A DNA stretch of 64,000 nt. It comes from Mycobacterium kyogaense. Lineage in GTDB: Bacteria; Actinomycetota; Actinomycetes; Mycobacteriales; Mycobacteriaceae. Positions 25,998 through 34,642 of this stretch are shown here, piece after piece. The stretch covers positions 27,096-91,095 of the forward strand of contig NZ_QJUA01000022.1 in the NCBI RefSeq assembly GCF_003254575.1. The letters are read 5' to 3'. The translations under genes were made by a program, and so were the position numbers. Below the pieces are notes generated by a model. The model was not told where the DNA came from, ran no database searches, and saw only the letters and a list, made by a program, of their open reading frames with translations. The stretch's first letter is position 1; each line of letters starts with the position of its first letter.

Positions 25998-26387
25998 CTA
26001 CTCGACAACGGGGAACAGAGAGTCGCCATCTTCCGGGGCCCCGTCGATCTGCCCGTCGTGCTCACCGGGCTCGACGGGCGCAGCATCGCTCCCGAGCAAT
26101 GGCTCATCACCACCGACACCATCTGCTGCATCGCGCAGATCGATGTCTGATTCGTCGACGTCAGGCACCTCCTCGGCGAGGCGCTGGTCCAGGCTTTCGC
26201 CCTGACGTTGCTCCTCGGCCGACATACCGAACTTGTCGACGCCGCTCCAGTCGTCAGGCGGGTCCACGACCTCGTCTCCGTCGGCGTTGCGCACGTCGTC
26301 GGAATCGGTACCCTCCATCGGGCTGAGCAGATCGTCACTACCGCCCAGGTCGTTGGCTGTGGTCTCTGTGGCGTCGTCAGTGCTCAC
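25998..26387 (-). CDS. Acidic DUF5709-like protein
   Basis: 129 residues from a GTG at 26387 preceded by GAGGAG. Very acidic, with many Asp/Glu. It contains the block DDWSGVDKFGMSAEEQRQGE followed by SLDQRLAEEVPD, typical of DUF5709 proteins (small, disordered, stress-associated in mycobacteria). No membrane segment or catalytic motif. A SigF-like promoter can be drawn just upstream. Confidence 0.65.
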   Translation of the reverse strand: MSTDDATETTANDLGGSDDLLSPMEGTDSDDVRNADGDEVVDPPDDWSGVDKFGMSAEEQRQGESLDQRLAEEVPDVDESDIDLRDAADGVGGDEPLLGSDAAPVEPGEHDGQIDGAPEDGDSLFPVVE

Positions 26388-26421
26388 CACTGATCTCCTC
26401 TCGCTGTCGTGTCCCCCAGCC

Positions 26422-26448
26422 ATAGCCGGGAAGCGCACTCCCGAAACC
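26422..26448 (-). promoter_or_regulatory. Possible SigF-type promoter for the DUF5709/DUF8129 pair
   Basis: On the minus strand GGTTT (26448-26444) and GGCTAT (26427-26422) are 16 bases apart, one mismatch from the SigF -10 GGGTAT. It lies about 35 bases upstream of the GTG start. Confidence 0.35.
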
Positions 26449-26482
26449 GGTTGCAGCTCAGCGCCAGGCGCGCACGTCAGCG

Positions 26483-27394
26483 CTACGTCTTGTCCGGGTC
26501 GATGGCGTCCTTGAGCTTGCCCATCACACCCTTCTCCGTGCCGAACGCGGGCGTGCGCGGCTCCCCCATCGCCCCGTCATAGGTGCAGTACAGCTTCGGG
26601 TCCGGTGGCGGACCGGACTGCATGTCGCCCAGAGGTTGCGGATCAGCGAGGAACTTGCCGGTGTGACGGCCGTCCGGCAGCGGCCCGTGCGCCCACCGGC
26701 CCTTGTCGGCGTCCGCGCCGTCGGACAGGTGCCACAGGGTGCTGGCGTGCTCCTCGAACTCCTCGTCGAACAGGTCGTTGGGTGCCACGACGCCCTCCAA
26801 ACCGTCAGCCTGCAACTCTTCGATGGCAGCCAGCCACATGTTCTGGTGGTAGGTGTCGCGCGCCAGATTGAACTTCAACATCGCCTTGACACCGGGATCG
26901 TTCGTCATGTGCCACAGCCGCGCGGTCTGCACCCGGCCCTGCGCCTCGGCGGCGACGTTGGCGTAGAAGTCAGCCAGCAGATTTCCTGACGCCACAATGA
27001 ATTTCCCGTTCCAGGGCGACCCTTGGCTGTCCGACAGCGTCGGTGCGCCACCGGACATGATGGCCTGCTGCGGGTCCATTCCACCCATCACGGCCGCGAC
27101 CACCGGATCGCCGAGAGCGTTCTCGGTGGCGTCGGTGGCCGGTGCGCCTTCGAGCAGCCGGGCACACATCGTCGCGATCATCTCGACATGGCCGATCTCC
27201 TCTGTCGCCACGTCCATGATCAGGTCTTTGTATTTGCCCTTCATGCGGCAGTTCCAACCCTGCATCAGGTACTGCATCGTCACGGTCATCTCGCCGAAGG
27301 CGCCACCGAGCAGTTCTTGCAGCCTGCGTGCGTAGACCGGGTCCGGCTTCTCGGGCTTGACGTCGAATTGCAGGTAATCGGTATGTCGGAACAT
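26483..27394 (-). CDS. Manganese catalase
   Basis: 303 residues, full length for the family. It is a ferritin-like di-manganese enzyme that disproportionates hydrogen peroxide in the cytoplasm. Metal-ligand motifs are visible: LLGGAFGEMTVTMQYLMQGW (first Glu), then DVATEEIGHVEMIATM (Glu and His), then a second pair in the NVAAEAQGRVQTARLW and LARDTYHQNMWLAAIEEL helices. The start follows a GTGGAG ribosome-binding site. A good SigF-like promoter lies about 80 bases upstream, consistent with stress-phase expression. Confidence 0.9.
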   Translation of the reverse strand: MFRHTDYLQFDVKPEKPDPVYARRLQELLGGAFGEMTVTMQYLMQGWNCRMKGKYKDLIMDVATEEIGHVEMIATMCARLLEGAPATDATENALGDPVVAAVMGGMDPQQAIMSGGAPTLSDSQGSPWNGKFIVASGNLLADFYANVAAEAQGRVQTARLWHMTNDPGVKAMLKFNLARDTYHQNMWLAAIEELQADGLEGVVAPNDLFDEEFEEHASTLWHLSDGADADKGRWAHGPLPDGRHTGKFLADPQPLGDMQSGPPPDPKLYCTYDGAMGEPRTPAFGTEKGVMGKLKDAIDPDKT

Positions 27395-27474
27395 CGAATC
27401 GACTCCACATCAAAAGGTCGGGTGAGCGTGGCCTGCCGGCGAGAGGGCGGCGCTGCGCCGGCGGTGGGGGCCAG

Positions 27475-27499
27475 ATACCCGTGGTGAAGGCGCTAAACC
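27475..27499 (-). promoter_or_regulatory. SigF-like promoter of the manganese catalase
   Basis: On the minus strand GGTTT (27499-27495) and GGGTAT (27480-27475) are separated by 14 bases. Both hexamer cores match the SigF/SigB-type consensus exactly; the spacer is one base short of the usual mycobacterial 15-17. Confidence 0.5.
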
Positions 27500-27594
27500 G
27501 AATTCCCGCAGCCATTCCTGCAGCCGATGCCAGACGTTTGCGCGGCAGTCGCTCGGGTAGCGGACCGACGATGATGTCGACCCGAGGTGGCCCC

Positions 27595-28107
27595 ATGAGA
27601 ACCACGCTGATGCGTCCCCGGACGCCTGCACCGACCGTGGTGCCGATGATCTCCCCGGTGATGTCACTGTTGCAGGCGGTGGCTCGCGACGGCGCACAGC
27701 TCATTCCCGGAACCACAGGCTGCGGCATCACCCTGATGGCGAGCGACGGACGACGGATCACCTCGGCGGGCAGCGACCACGTCGCCGAGCGCCTCACCTC
27801 ACTTCACGACCAGCACCCGAACAACCCCAGCGCCAGCGCGTGGGCCCACCGGTGTGTGCGACGGGCGCAGAGCTCCGTGACCCGCGCCGCGTGGGCCGGG
27901 TGGATGGCGCACGCCCGACGGCGCGGGGTGCGCTCGGTCGTCACCGCGCCACTCTGCGTTGCGGATCGCCGGCTGGGGACCGTGCTGTTGTACTCGACGA
28001 CCAGGAACACCTTCCGCCGCGAGCACGACGGGGCACTCGCGGCGTTCGCCGAGGCGATCGCAATCGGCATCGACCATTGTCAGAGCGAGCAGAGCGGGAC
28101 CGGGTGA
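27595..28107 (+). CDS. GAF domain protein
   Basis: 170 residues from an ATG at 27595 with GAGGTGG upstream; the frame is open further 5', to a GTG at 27481. From MSLLQAVARDGAQLIPGTTG to the C-terminus it follows a single GAF domain (GCGITLMASDGRRITSAG, SVVTAPLCVADRRLGTVLLY, AAFAEAIAIGIDHCQ). No output domain such as ANTAR, GGDEF or kinase is attached, so it may sense a ligand and act through a partner. It heads a run with the two genes below. Confidence 0.7.
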   Translation: MRTTLMRPRTPAPTVVPMISPVMSLLQAVARDGAQLIPGTTGCGITLMASDGRRITSAGSDHVAERLTSLHDQHPNNPSASAWAHRCVRRAQSSVTRAAWAGWMAHARRRGVRSVVTAPLCVADRRLGTVLLYSTTRNTFRREHDGALAAFAEAIAIGIDHCQSEQSGTG

Positions 28108-28146
28108 CCGTTGTCGCGTATCGCGCGTTGGCTACCGTCTGAAGGT

Positions 28147-28566
28147 ATGCATCCCTTCCGCCAGGCCGTAGAGGCACGCGACGCGGCCGCCATCGAGGCG
28201 CTGCTCGCCGACGACGTCGTCTTCACCAGCCCAGTCGCGTTCAAGCCCTACCCCGGCAAGCCGATCACCGCAGCGATCCTGCGCGCGGTGATGCGGGTGT
28301 TCGTCGACTTCCGCTACATCAGGGAGATCGGCGACGCCACCAGCTCTGATCATGCGCTCCTGTTCGAGGCCACGGTCGACGGCAAGAAGATCACCGGCTG
28401 CGATTTCCTCCACGTCGACGAGAACGGTCTGATCGACGATCTGATGGTGATGGTGCGACCACTCTCGGGCGCCACCGCGCTGGCCGAAGCGATGGGTGCA
28501 CAGTTCGACCGCATCCAACGCGAGGCAGCCGAGGCTCACTCCGATCCCGCGATCCACACGGACTGA
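28147..28566 (+). CDS. Nuclear transport factor 2/SnoaL-like family protein
   Basis: 139 residues from an ATG at 28147. The start FRQAVEARDAAAIEALLADD, followed by VVFTSPVAFKPYPGK and FLHVDENGLIDDLMVMVRPL, gives the cone-shaped NTF2/SnoaL fold pattern. Such proteins are ligand-binding or small enzymes; activity unknown. The stop overlaps the next start (TGATG), so it is coupled to the PHP gene. Confidence 0.75.
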   Translation: MHPFRQAVEARDAAAIEALLADDVVFTSPVAFKPYPGKPITAAILRAVMRVFVDFRYIREIGDATSSDHALLFEATVDGKKITGCDFLHVDENGLIDDLMVMVRPLSGATALAEAMGAQFDRIQREAAEAHSDPAIHTD

Positions 28567-29390
28567 TGCTGCCCTCCGACAATCACGTGCACACCCGGTG
28601 GTCCTGGGACACTGCCGGCACCTCGACGATGGAGGCCACCTGCCGCCGAGCGGTCGAGCTGGGCCTGCCCGCGGTGGCGTTCACCGAGCACGTGGATTTC
28701 ACCGCGTGGGGCGATGACGACGCCGCGACCCCGGGGATGGCGGTCGGTGACCGACCCCGCGTCGCGCCGCTCGACATCGACGGATATCTCGCCGACATCG
28801 CGGGGTGCCGCGAGATGTTTCCCGATCTGCGGATCCTGTCGGGGATCGAAGCTGGTGAGCCGCATTGGTTTTCCGGCAGTGTCGCCGCTGTCCTCGCCGC
28901 CGGTCGATTCGATCGGGTGCTGGGAAGTCTGCACGGGATCCCGGTGGCTGGGCGCCTCGAGGGGATCACCAGACGGTTGTTCGCCGAGCACGACCCTCAC
29001 GAACTGGTGCGACGTTACTTCGCCGACATGGTCACGTTGATCGAGCGCTCAGATGTGTTCACCGTGCTCGCCCACTGCGACTATCCGCGCCGTTACTGGC
29101 CCGCCGACCGGGTCGGCGCCTACCGCGAGAAGGATTTCGAAGAGCACTACCGGACCGTCTTTCGTACCCTCGCCGGCACCGGCCGCGCGCTGGAGATCAA
29201 CACCAAGTCGCCCTTGGCGTCCGTCGATCTCGTGCGGTGGTGGTGGCAGGAAGGCGGCGACGCGGTGTCGTTCGGCAGCGACGCCCATCAACCCGCGCAC
29301 GTGGGCAATCGCTTCGACGTCGCGGTCGACATCGTGGAGGCAGCCGGATTCCGGCCAGGACGCGACCCTTTCGACTTCTGGCGGCGCTGA
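28566..29390 (+). CDS. PHP domain phosphoesterase (histidinol-phosphatase-like)
   Basis: 274 residues. Metal-binding motifs of the PHP superfamily are present in order: SDNHVHTRWSWD (HxH), AFTEHVDFT, GIEAGEPHW, VLAHCDYPRRYW and SFGSDAHQPAHVG. These hydrolyse phosphate esters using a trinuclear metal site. Histidinol-phosphatase-like members occur outside his operons, as here, so the natural substrate is unclear. The 3' end lies 4 bases from the convergent hydrolase stop, within a GCTGACCGGTCAGC palindrome. Confidence 0.85.
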   Translation: MLPSDNHVHTRWSWDTAGTSTMEATCRRAVELGLPAVAFTEHVDFTAWGDDDAATPGMAVGDRPRVAPLDIDGYLADIAGCREMFPDLRILSGIEAGEPHWFSGSVAAVLAAGRFDRVLGSLHGIPVAGRLEGITRRLFAEHDPHELVRRYFADMVTLIERSDVFTVLAHCDYPRRYWPADRVGAYREKDFEEHYRTVFRTLAGTGRALEINTKSPLASVDLVRWWWQEGGDAVSFGSDAHQPAHVGNRFDVAVDIVEAAGFRPGRDPFDFWRR

Positions 29391-29394
29391 CCGG

Positions 29395-30111
29395 TCAGCG
29401 TGTCAGCGCGGCGACGATGCTCTCGATCAGGTCGACGACGTCGTCGGGACGCGACAGCATCACCAGATGGGAGGAGTCGATCTCGGTGACCGTCGCGCCT
29501 GCCCGCTGATAACCGAACCGTTGCACGTCGGGATTGATCGCGGTGTCCGATGTGCAGACCACCGCCCAGGTGGGCCGTGACCGCCACGCGGCCACCGGCG
29601 CGGGCTCGCTGAATGCCACCGCGGCCAGCGGACGCTGGGAGACAGCGAGCACCGCCATCAGCTTCGGATCGACGTCCGCACCGACCACCGCCGCGAATCG
29701 GTCCGGGTCGACCGTGACATCGATTCCGTCGGAGCTGTCCCCCGTTGCCGGAAAGGGCCGCTGCACCAGCGCCGACGGCAGGTCGGAATCCGGGAAGCCG
29801 CCCTGCATCTGTGCGAGGCTCTCCCCTTCCTCCAGGGCGTAGCCCGCCAGATACAGCAGTCCGACCACGTTCTCGGCGTCACCGGCCACCGTGATGACCG
29901 CACCACCGTAGGAATGACCGACCAGAAGCACTGGGCCGTCGATGCTCTCGATCACGGCCCGAACCGACACCGCGTCACCGAGCAGGCTGCGGTTGGGCAC
30001 TGCCACCGCGAGAACCGGCAGACCCCTCGCGAGCAGAGCGCTCGTGACAGGCGAGTAGCTCGATGCGTCGGCGAATGCGCCGTGGACGAGAACGACTGTG
30101 GGAGTGGACAA
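29395..30111 (-). CDS. Alpha/beta hydrolase
   Basis: 238 residues from a TTG start, chosen because AGGAGG lies six bases before it and the fold begins immediately (STPTVVLVHGAFADASSY). Oxyanion motif VLVHGAF and nucleophile elbow LLVGHSYGG are clear, with a late ATVTEIDSSHLVMLSRPDDV supplying the catalytic His. It resembles the plant esterase/salicylate-esterase-like group. It follows another alpha/beta hydrolase by 31 bases on the same strand, so the two are probably cotranscribed. Confidence 0.85.
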   Translation of the reverse strand: MSTPTVVLVHGAFADASSYSPVTSALLARGLPVLAVAVPNRSLLGDAVSVRAVIESIDGPVLLVGHSYGGAVITVAGDAENVVGLLYLAGYALEEGESLAQMQGGFPDSDLPSALVQRPFPATGDSSDGIDVTVDPDRFAAVVGADVDPKLMAVLAVSQRPLAAVAFSEPAPVAAWRSRPTWAVVCTSDTAINPDVQRFGYQRAGATVTEIDSSHLVMLSRPDDVVDLIESIVAALTR

Positions 30112-30142
30112 CCGAACCTCCTGGGATCGAGGACGTGCGCGA

Positions 30143-30967
30143 TCAGGACCGGATGAAGTCCAGCAGATCGGCGTTGATGACGTCGGCATGGGTGGTCGGC
30201 ATACCGTGTGGATACCCCGCGTAGGTCTTCAGGGTTCCGTTGGGCAGGAGCTCGGCCGAGAGCGGCCCCGCGTCGGCGTAGGGCACCACCTGGTCGTCAT
30301 CGCCGTGCATGACCAGTACGGGCAGTGTGATCTGCCGCAGATCCTCGGTGAAGTCGGTCTGGGAGAAGGCGACCACGCCGTCGTAGTGCGCGATCGCGCC
30401 GCCCATCATGCCCTGTCGCCACCAGTTGGCGATCACCGCTTCGATCGGTTCCACTCCATCGCGATTGAACCCGTAGAACGGGCCTTCGGGCACTGCCCGG
30501 TAGAACGCGGACCGGTTGGTCGCGACCTGCGTCTGGAAATCATCGAACACCGACTTGGGCAACCCGCCGGGGTTGGCCTCGGTCTGCACCATCAGCGGCG
30601 GGACCGCGGCGATCAGCGCCGCCTTCGCCGCGCGGTCCTGACCATGGCGGGCCAGGAAGCGCACCACTTCGCCACCGCCGGTGGAATGCCCGACGTGGAT
30701 TGCGTCGCGCAGGTCGAGATGCTGTACGACAGCCGCGAGATCGTCGGCGTAGTGGTCCATGTCGTGACCGTCGCCGACTTGGCTCGAGCGGCCGTGCCCA
30801 CGGCGGTCGTGTGCGATGACGCGGCAACCGTGGCCGAGGAAGAACATCATCTGGGCGTCCCAGTCGTCCGCCGACAGTGGCCAACCGTGACTGAACACGA
30901 TCGGCTGCCCCGACCCCCAATCCTTGTAGAAGATGTCGACTCCATCGGATGTGGTGATGATCGGCAT
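30143..30967 (-). CDS. Alpha/beta hydrolase, cofactor-free chloroperoxidase-like
   Basis: 274 residues from the ATG at 30967. The sequence matches the non-haem (perhydrolase) chloroperoxidase group: N-terminal TSDGVDIFYKDWGSGQPIVF, HGWPLSADDWD oxyanion region, AHDRRGHGRSS, nucleophile elbow VGHSTGGGEVVRF, acid LVMHGDDDQVVPY and catalytic His in YPHGMPTTHADVIN. Length is normal for the family. The physiological substrate is unknown. Confidence 0.9.
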   Translation of the reverse strand: MPIITTSDGVDIFYKDWGSGQPIVFSHGWPLSADDWDAQMMFFLGHGCRVIAHDRRGHGRSSQVGDGHDMDHYADDLAAVVQHLDLRDAIHVGHSTGGGEVVRFLARHGQDRAAKAALIAAVPPLMVQTEANPGGLPKSVFDDFQTQVATNRSAFYRAVPEGPFYGFNRDGVEPIEAVIANWWRQGMMGGAIAHYDGVVAFSQTDFTEDLRQITLPVLVMHGDDDQVVPYADAGPLSAELLPNGTLKTYAGYPHGMPTTHADVINADLLDFIRS

Positions 30968-31137
30968 TGACGTCCATTTCGTCGGTGTGGTCGATGGCCT
31001 TTCTGCATTAAACCCTTTCTGAGTTCGGCACGCTGCGAGCCCGTCATTGACGATTCCTATGGGAACCACGACGGCGAACTATGACCGCAGGATCACCTCA
31101 CCCACCTTCGGCGGTCACCCCGAGTACCTTCTCTGAC

Positions 31138-32463
31138 ATGGCATCGCACCCGTTGACGATCATGTTCTGGCCGGAGTCGGCCTACGGACCGACAAATCAG
31201 TGCATCGGCCTGGCATCGATCCTGCGCGATCGCGGCCACCGGATCGTCTTCGCCGCCGAATCGTCGTGGGCCGGAAAGATCGCGCCGTTCGGCTTCGTAG
31301 AGGAGCTCGTCGACCTGGCCGAGCCCTCGTCTGATGCGGCCGAGGACGACGCCGGCGCCTTCTGGACCCAGTTCATCGCCGAGACTGCGCCCGAGTTCCG
31401 CAAGCCGACGATCGAACAGCTCGCCACTTTCATCCAGCCCACGTTCCAGGCCCTCATCGACGGCGCCCGGTACTGCGAACCACGATTGCGCGAGATCATC
31501 GCCGCGCACCGTCCCGACGTCATCGTCGAGGACAACGTCGTGCTCTTCCCGGCGCTGGCCACCGCGGGCGTTCCGTTCGTCCGGGTCGTGTCGTGCAGCC
31601 CGTTGGAGGTTCCCGGCCCCGATGTACCGCCCCCCTTCTCGGGGCTGCCCAGCGGCGATCCCGCGCAATGGCGTTCCTACCGTGAGGAATTCGAGAGGAC
31701 GCTGCGCCCGATGTGGGCCGACTTCGACGCCTGGGTACGGGAACAGGGCGCCGCGGCCCTGCCCGACCTGGAGTTCATGCCACGCGACAACGCGGCCAAC
31801 CTGTACGTCTATCCGGCCGAAGCCGACTACGTGGATCTGCGCCCGCTGGGTGATACCTGGACACGCATGGACTCCAGCGTCCGCAAAACCGACGAGGCCT
31901 ACGCGGTGCCTGCCGAGGTGGCCGACCGGCCGGCCGACAGCGCACTGATCTACCTGTCCCTGGGGTCTCTCGGCGGTGCTGATGTCGCCCTCATGCAGCG
32001 GCTCGTGGACGTCCTCGGCACCACCCGCCACCGCTACATCGTCAGCAAGGGCCCGCAGGCTGATCGAATAGCTTTGGCCGACAACATGGTCGGTGCGCAG
32101 ATGCTGCCGCAGACCAAGGTCATCCCCCAGGTCGACCTCGTCATCTCACACGGCGGGAACAACACCGTGACAGAGACGCTGCACTTCGGCAAGCCGCTGA
32201 TCGTGCTTCCCCTGTTCTGGGACCAGTACGAGAACGCCCAGCGCATAGACGAACTCGGCTGGGGTGTCCGACTGGACACCTACGGCTTCGCCGACGACGA
32301 GCTCACCGACGCCGTGGAGCGCCTTCTCGACAACACGGCGCTGCGGGAGCGCCTCGCCGGGCTCGGCGCCGCGATTCGGCAGCGGGACGGGTTGCGGGTC
32401 GGCGCGGATGCCATCGAGAGAGTGGGGGCACGGGTGGGTAGCACGCACCCACCCGTTCGATGA
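31138..32463 (+). CDS. UGT/MGT-type glycosyltransferase (GT1-like)
   Basis: 441 residues from ATG 31138; an in-frame ATG at 31081 could add 19 residues and neither has a strong ribosome-binding site. The N-terminal acceptor domain starts LTIMFWPESAYGPTNQCIGL. The C-terminal donor domain carries the GT-B signature VDLVISHGGNNTVTETLHFG, then LPLFWDQYENAQR. It would transfer a nucleotide-activated sugar to a small molecule or lipid. Its stop overlaps the next start (ATGA) in an operon with a glucosamine-kinase-like gene and a SIS isomerase, suggesting an amino-sugar donor. Confidence 0.85.
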   Translation: MASHPLTIMFWPESAYGPTNQCIGLASILRDRGHRIVFAAESSWAGKIAPFGFVEELVDLAEPSSDAAEDDAGAFWTQFIAETAPEFRKPTIEQLATFIQPTFQALIDGARYCEPRLREIIAAHRPDVIVEDNVVLFPALATAGVPFVRVVSCSPLEVPGPDVPPPFSGLPSGDPAQWRSYREEFERTLRPMWADFDAWVREQGAAALPDLEFMPRDNAANLYVYPAEADYVDLRPLGDTWTRMDSSVRKTDEAYAVPAEVADRPADSALIYLSLGSLGGADVALMQRLVDVLGTTRHRYIVSKGPQADRIALADNMVGAQMLPQTKVIPQVDLVISHGGNNTVTETLHFGKPLIVLPLFWDQYENAQRIDELGWGVRLDTYGFADDELTDAVERLLDNTALRERLAGLGAAIRQRDGLRVGADAIERVGARVGSTHPPVR

Positions 32464-33665
32464 CATCTGCGCCGCCGGTGGACTGGTTGGACCTGTCGGA
32501 CGGGCATCGACTCGCCATCGTGGCTGCCGGGTCCGCCCGCTCGGCGCTCCCGATGGCCCGGCGTGGCGGTTGGCACCGCGCGCGCCCCGGCGAGGGCGCG
32601 TCTACGGCGTTGCTGAGAGTGCTTGCCGCACAACCGGGAGACCGTCAGATCGGACGTTTCCACGTCCGGTCGTGGGCGGCTCGCACACTCGAGGGCGAAC
32701 GCGCGATGAACGTGGACCAGACGAACGAGTCCGTGATCGTCGGCGACCAGGCTGTGGTGAAGTGGGCGGTGCATCTGCAGGATGGCCCACATCCGGCGCC
32801 CCAGCGCATCACCACACTGCGGGACGCCGGCTTCACGGGAATACCGCAGCCGTGGGGCGTGATCACCTGGCAGGCTCCCGACGGGGAGGAGACGGTGACC
32901 GCGTACGTCGACGAGTACCTGCCCGGTGCGGTGGACGGATGGACCTGGGCGGTGGAGATGATGACCGCCGCGACACGTGACGCCGAGCCCGGCGCGACTG
33001 CGGCGACCGCACGTCAGCTCGGCGTGCTCGTCGCCGACATGCATTCCGCGCTCGCCGTCACCGCATCGACCGCCACCTCCGCCGATGCGCACCGGTGGCA
33101 CATGGCCGCCACCGCGACGCTCGAAACGGCCTGTGCCATAACCGGATCGGCGAGTGCTGAGGTGCTGCGAGCACATCGAGCGCAGGTGGCCGAAGAACTC
33201 GCGCTGCTCGCGTCACTGACGGGCGCGGCGGTACTGGACGGGCACGGCGATCTCCACGTCGGCCAGGTGCTGCGCAGCGAAGAGAAGCTGTTCGTCACCG
33301 ATTTCGACGGCAACCCTGTGCTCACCGCCGCGGAGCGGATGTACCCCATTCCGGCGGTCGTCGACGTCGCAGGAATGGTGCAGTCGCTGGCCCACGTCGC
33401 CATCGTGGCCCGTCGATACACCACGCTGGACCCCGGCGCGCTGCACGCGGTGGAAGCGGCGACACGACGCGTCTTCGTGCAGGCCTACACCACCCGACTG
33501 ACCGCCGGCGGGCACGGAGATCTTTTCGACCCGCGCCCGCTGCGCGCGCTGCGCCTGGTGCAGGTCATGCGGGACATGATCTATGCGGCACAGCATCTTC
33601 CACGCTGGATGTATGTCCCCGATGCCGCCCTGCCCGCCCTGCTCGACGACGAGGAGCGACTGTGA
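32460..33665 (+). CDS. Glucosamine kinase-like (maltokinase/APH fold) protein
   Basis: 401 residues. It has a eukaryotic-kinase-like fold as in mycobacterial maltokinase and the related actinobacterial glucosamine kinase: N-terminal cap, then NESVIVGDQAVVKWAV (ATP-binding Lys), TAYVDEYLPGAVDGWTWAV hinge region, catalytic LDGHGDLHVGQVLR and metal-binding FVTDFDGNPV. The DFDGNP form and the coupling to a SIS sugar isomerase favour glucosamine over maltose; this is an inference. It would make glucosamine-6-phosphate. Overlaps both neighbours by four bases. Confidence 0.7.
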   Translation: MTSAPPVDWLDLSDGHRLAIVAAGSARSALPMARRGGWHRARPGEGASTALLRVLAAQPGDRQIGRFHVRSWAARTLEGERAMNVDQTNESVIVGDQAVVKWAVHLQDGPHPAPQRITTLRDAGFTGIPQPWGVITWQAPDGEETVTAYVDEYLPGAVDGWTWAVEMMTAATRDAEPGATAATARQLGVLVADMHSALAVTASTATSADAHRWHMAATATLETACAITGSASAEVLRAHRAQVAEELALLASLTGAAVLDGHGDLHVGQVLRSEEKLFVTDFDGNPVLTAAERMYPIPAVVDVAGMVQSLAHVAIVARRYTTLDPGALHAVEAATRRVFVQAYTTRLTAGGHGDLFDPRPLRALRLVQVMRDMIYAAQHLPRWMYVPDAALPALLDDEERL

Positions 33666-34642
33666 AACCCGATGCCTTCATGACCGATCTGACGCGCAAG
33701 CCCGAGGTCCTGGCGCGCCTGGCCCCGATGCTGGCGGAAGGGAACCCGTGGGAGCGCGTGGTCCCCGCCGATACCGAACGGGTCGTGTTCATCGGCATGG
33801 GTTCGTCGAACTATGCGGGCGCGGTGGCCGCGGCCCGGTTGCGAGCGCGCGGCATCACTGCGGTCGCCGAACTCGCATCGTCGGCACTGTTGCCCGACTG
33901 GGGCCCGCGGACGCTGGTCGTCGCGACGTCAGCAAGCGGCGGATCCGCCGAGACGTTGGATGCCTTGACACGCCTACCCGGAGGTGCCGCCACCGTGGCG
34001 CTGACGAACACACCGGGCTCCCCACTCACCGAGCGCTGCGATGCGGTCGTCACGCTCGAGGCCGATGTCGAGCGCGGTGGAGTGGCATGCCGCAGCTATC
34101 AGCACACCCTGGCCGTGCTGATGGCCCTCGAATGTCACCTGCTCGGCACCGACACCACTGCGCTCGCGGCCACGATCGACAGTGCCGCCGCCGCGAGCAC
34201 CTACCTCCTGGACAGCGAATCTTCCTGGCTTCCCGAGGTTTCCGAGCTGCTCCTCGGCCCGTCGGGTAGTCACCTCGCCGCGCCCGCGCACCGCTTGTGC
34301 TCGGCCCAGCAGGGCGCCCTGATGGTGCGCGAAGGACCGCGTCTGCCCGCCGCGGCGTGCGAGACCGGCGACTGGAGCCACGTCGACGTCTACCTCACCA
34401 AGACCACCGACTACCGGCTGCTGATCTTCGCCGGTTCCCCGTGGGAGGCGCAGCTGGCCGAGTGGACCACCGCGCGGGGCAGCACCGTGGTCGCGGTCGG
34501 TGGGGACGTCCCCGGCGCACAGTATGTGCTCCGCTACCCGGGCGACTCTGACGACGACGTCGCTCTGCTCACCGAAGTACTGGTGCCCGAGATGGTCGCG
34601 GGCCGTCGGTGGCAACAGATCACTCAGGAGACCGTTGACTGA
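33662..34642 (+). CDS. SIS domain sugar isomerase/deaminase-like protein
   Basis: 326 residues, GTG start overlapping the kinase stop. Two SIS folds of the GlmS/AgaS-like class: VVFIGMGSSNYAGAVAAARL, then LVVATSASGGSAETLDALT and SYQHTLAVLMALECHLLGTD in the first half, with a second SIS-like half beginning near LLLGPSGSHLAAPAHRL. No glutamine amidotransferase domain is present, so it would isomerise or deaminate a phospho-sugar rather than make one from glutamine. Glucosamine-6-phosphate from the preceding kinase is the obvious substrate. Confidence 0.75.
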   Translation: MKPDAFMTDLTRKPEVLARLAPMLAEGNPWERVVPADTERVVFIGMGSSNYAGAVAAARLRARGITAVAELASSALLPDWGPRTLVVATSASGGSAETLDALTRLPGGAATVALTNTPGSPLTERCDAVVTLEADVERGGVACRSYQHTLAVLMALECHLLGTDTTALAATIDSAAAASTYLLDSESSWLPEVSELLLGPSGSHLAAPAHRLCSAQQGALMVREGPRLPAAACETGDWSHVDVYLTKTTDYRLLIFAGSPWEAQLAEWTTARGSTVVAVGGDVPGAQYVLRYPGDSDDDVALLTEVLVPEMVAGRRWQQITQETVD

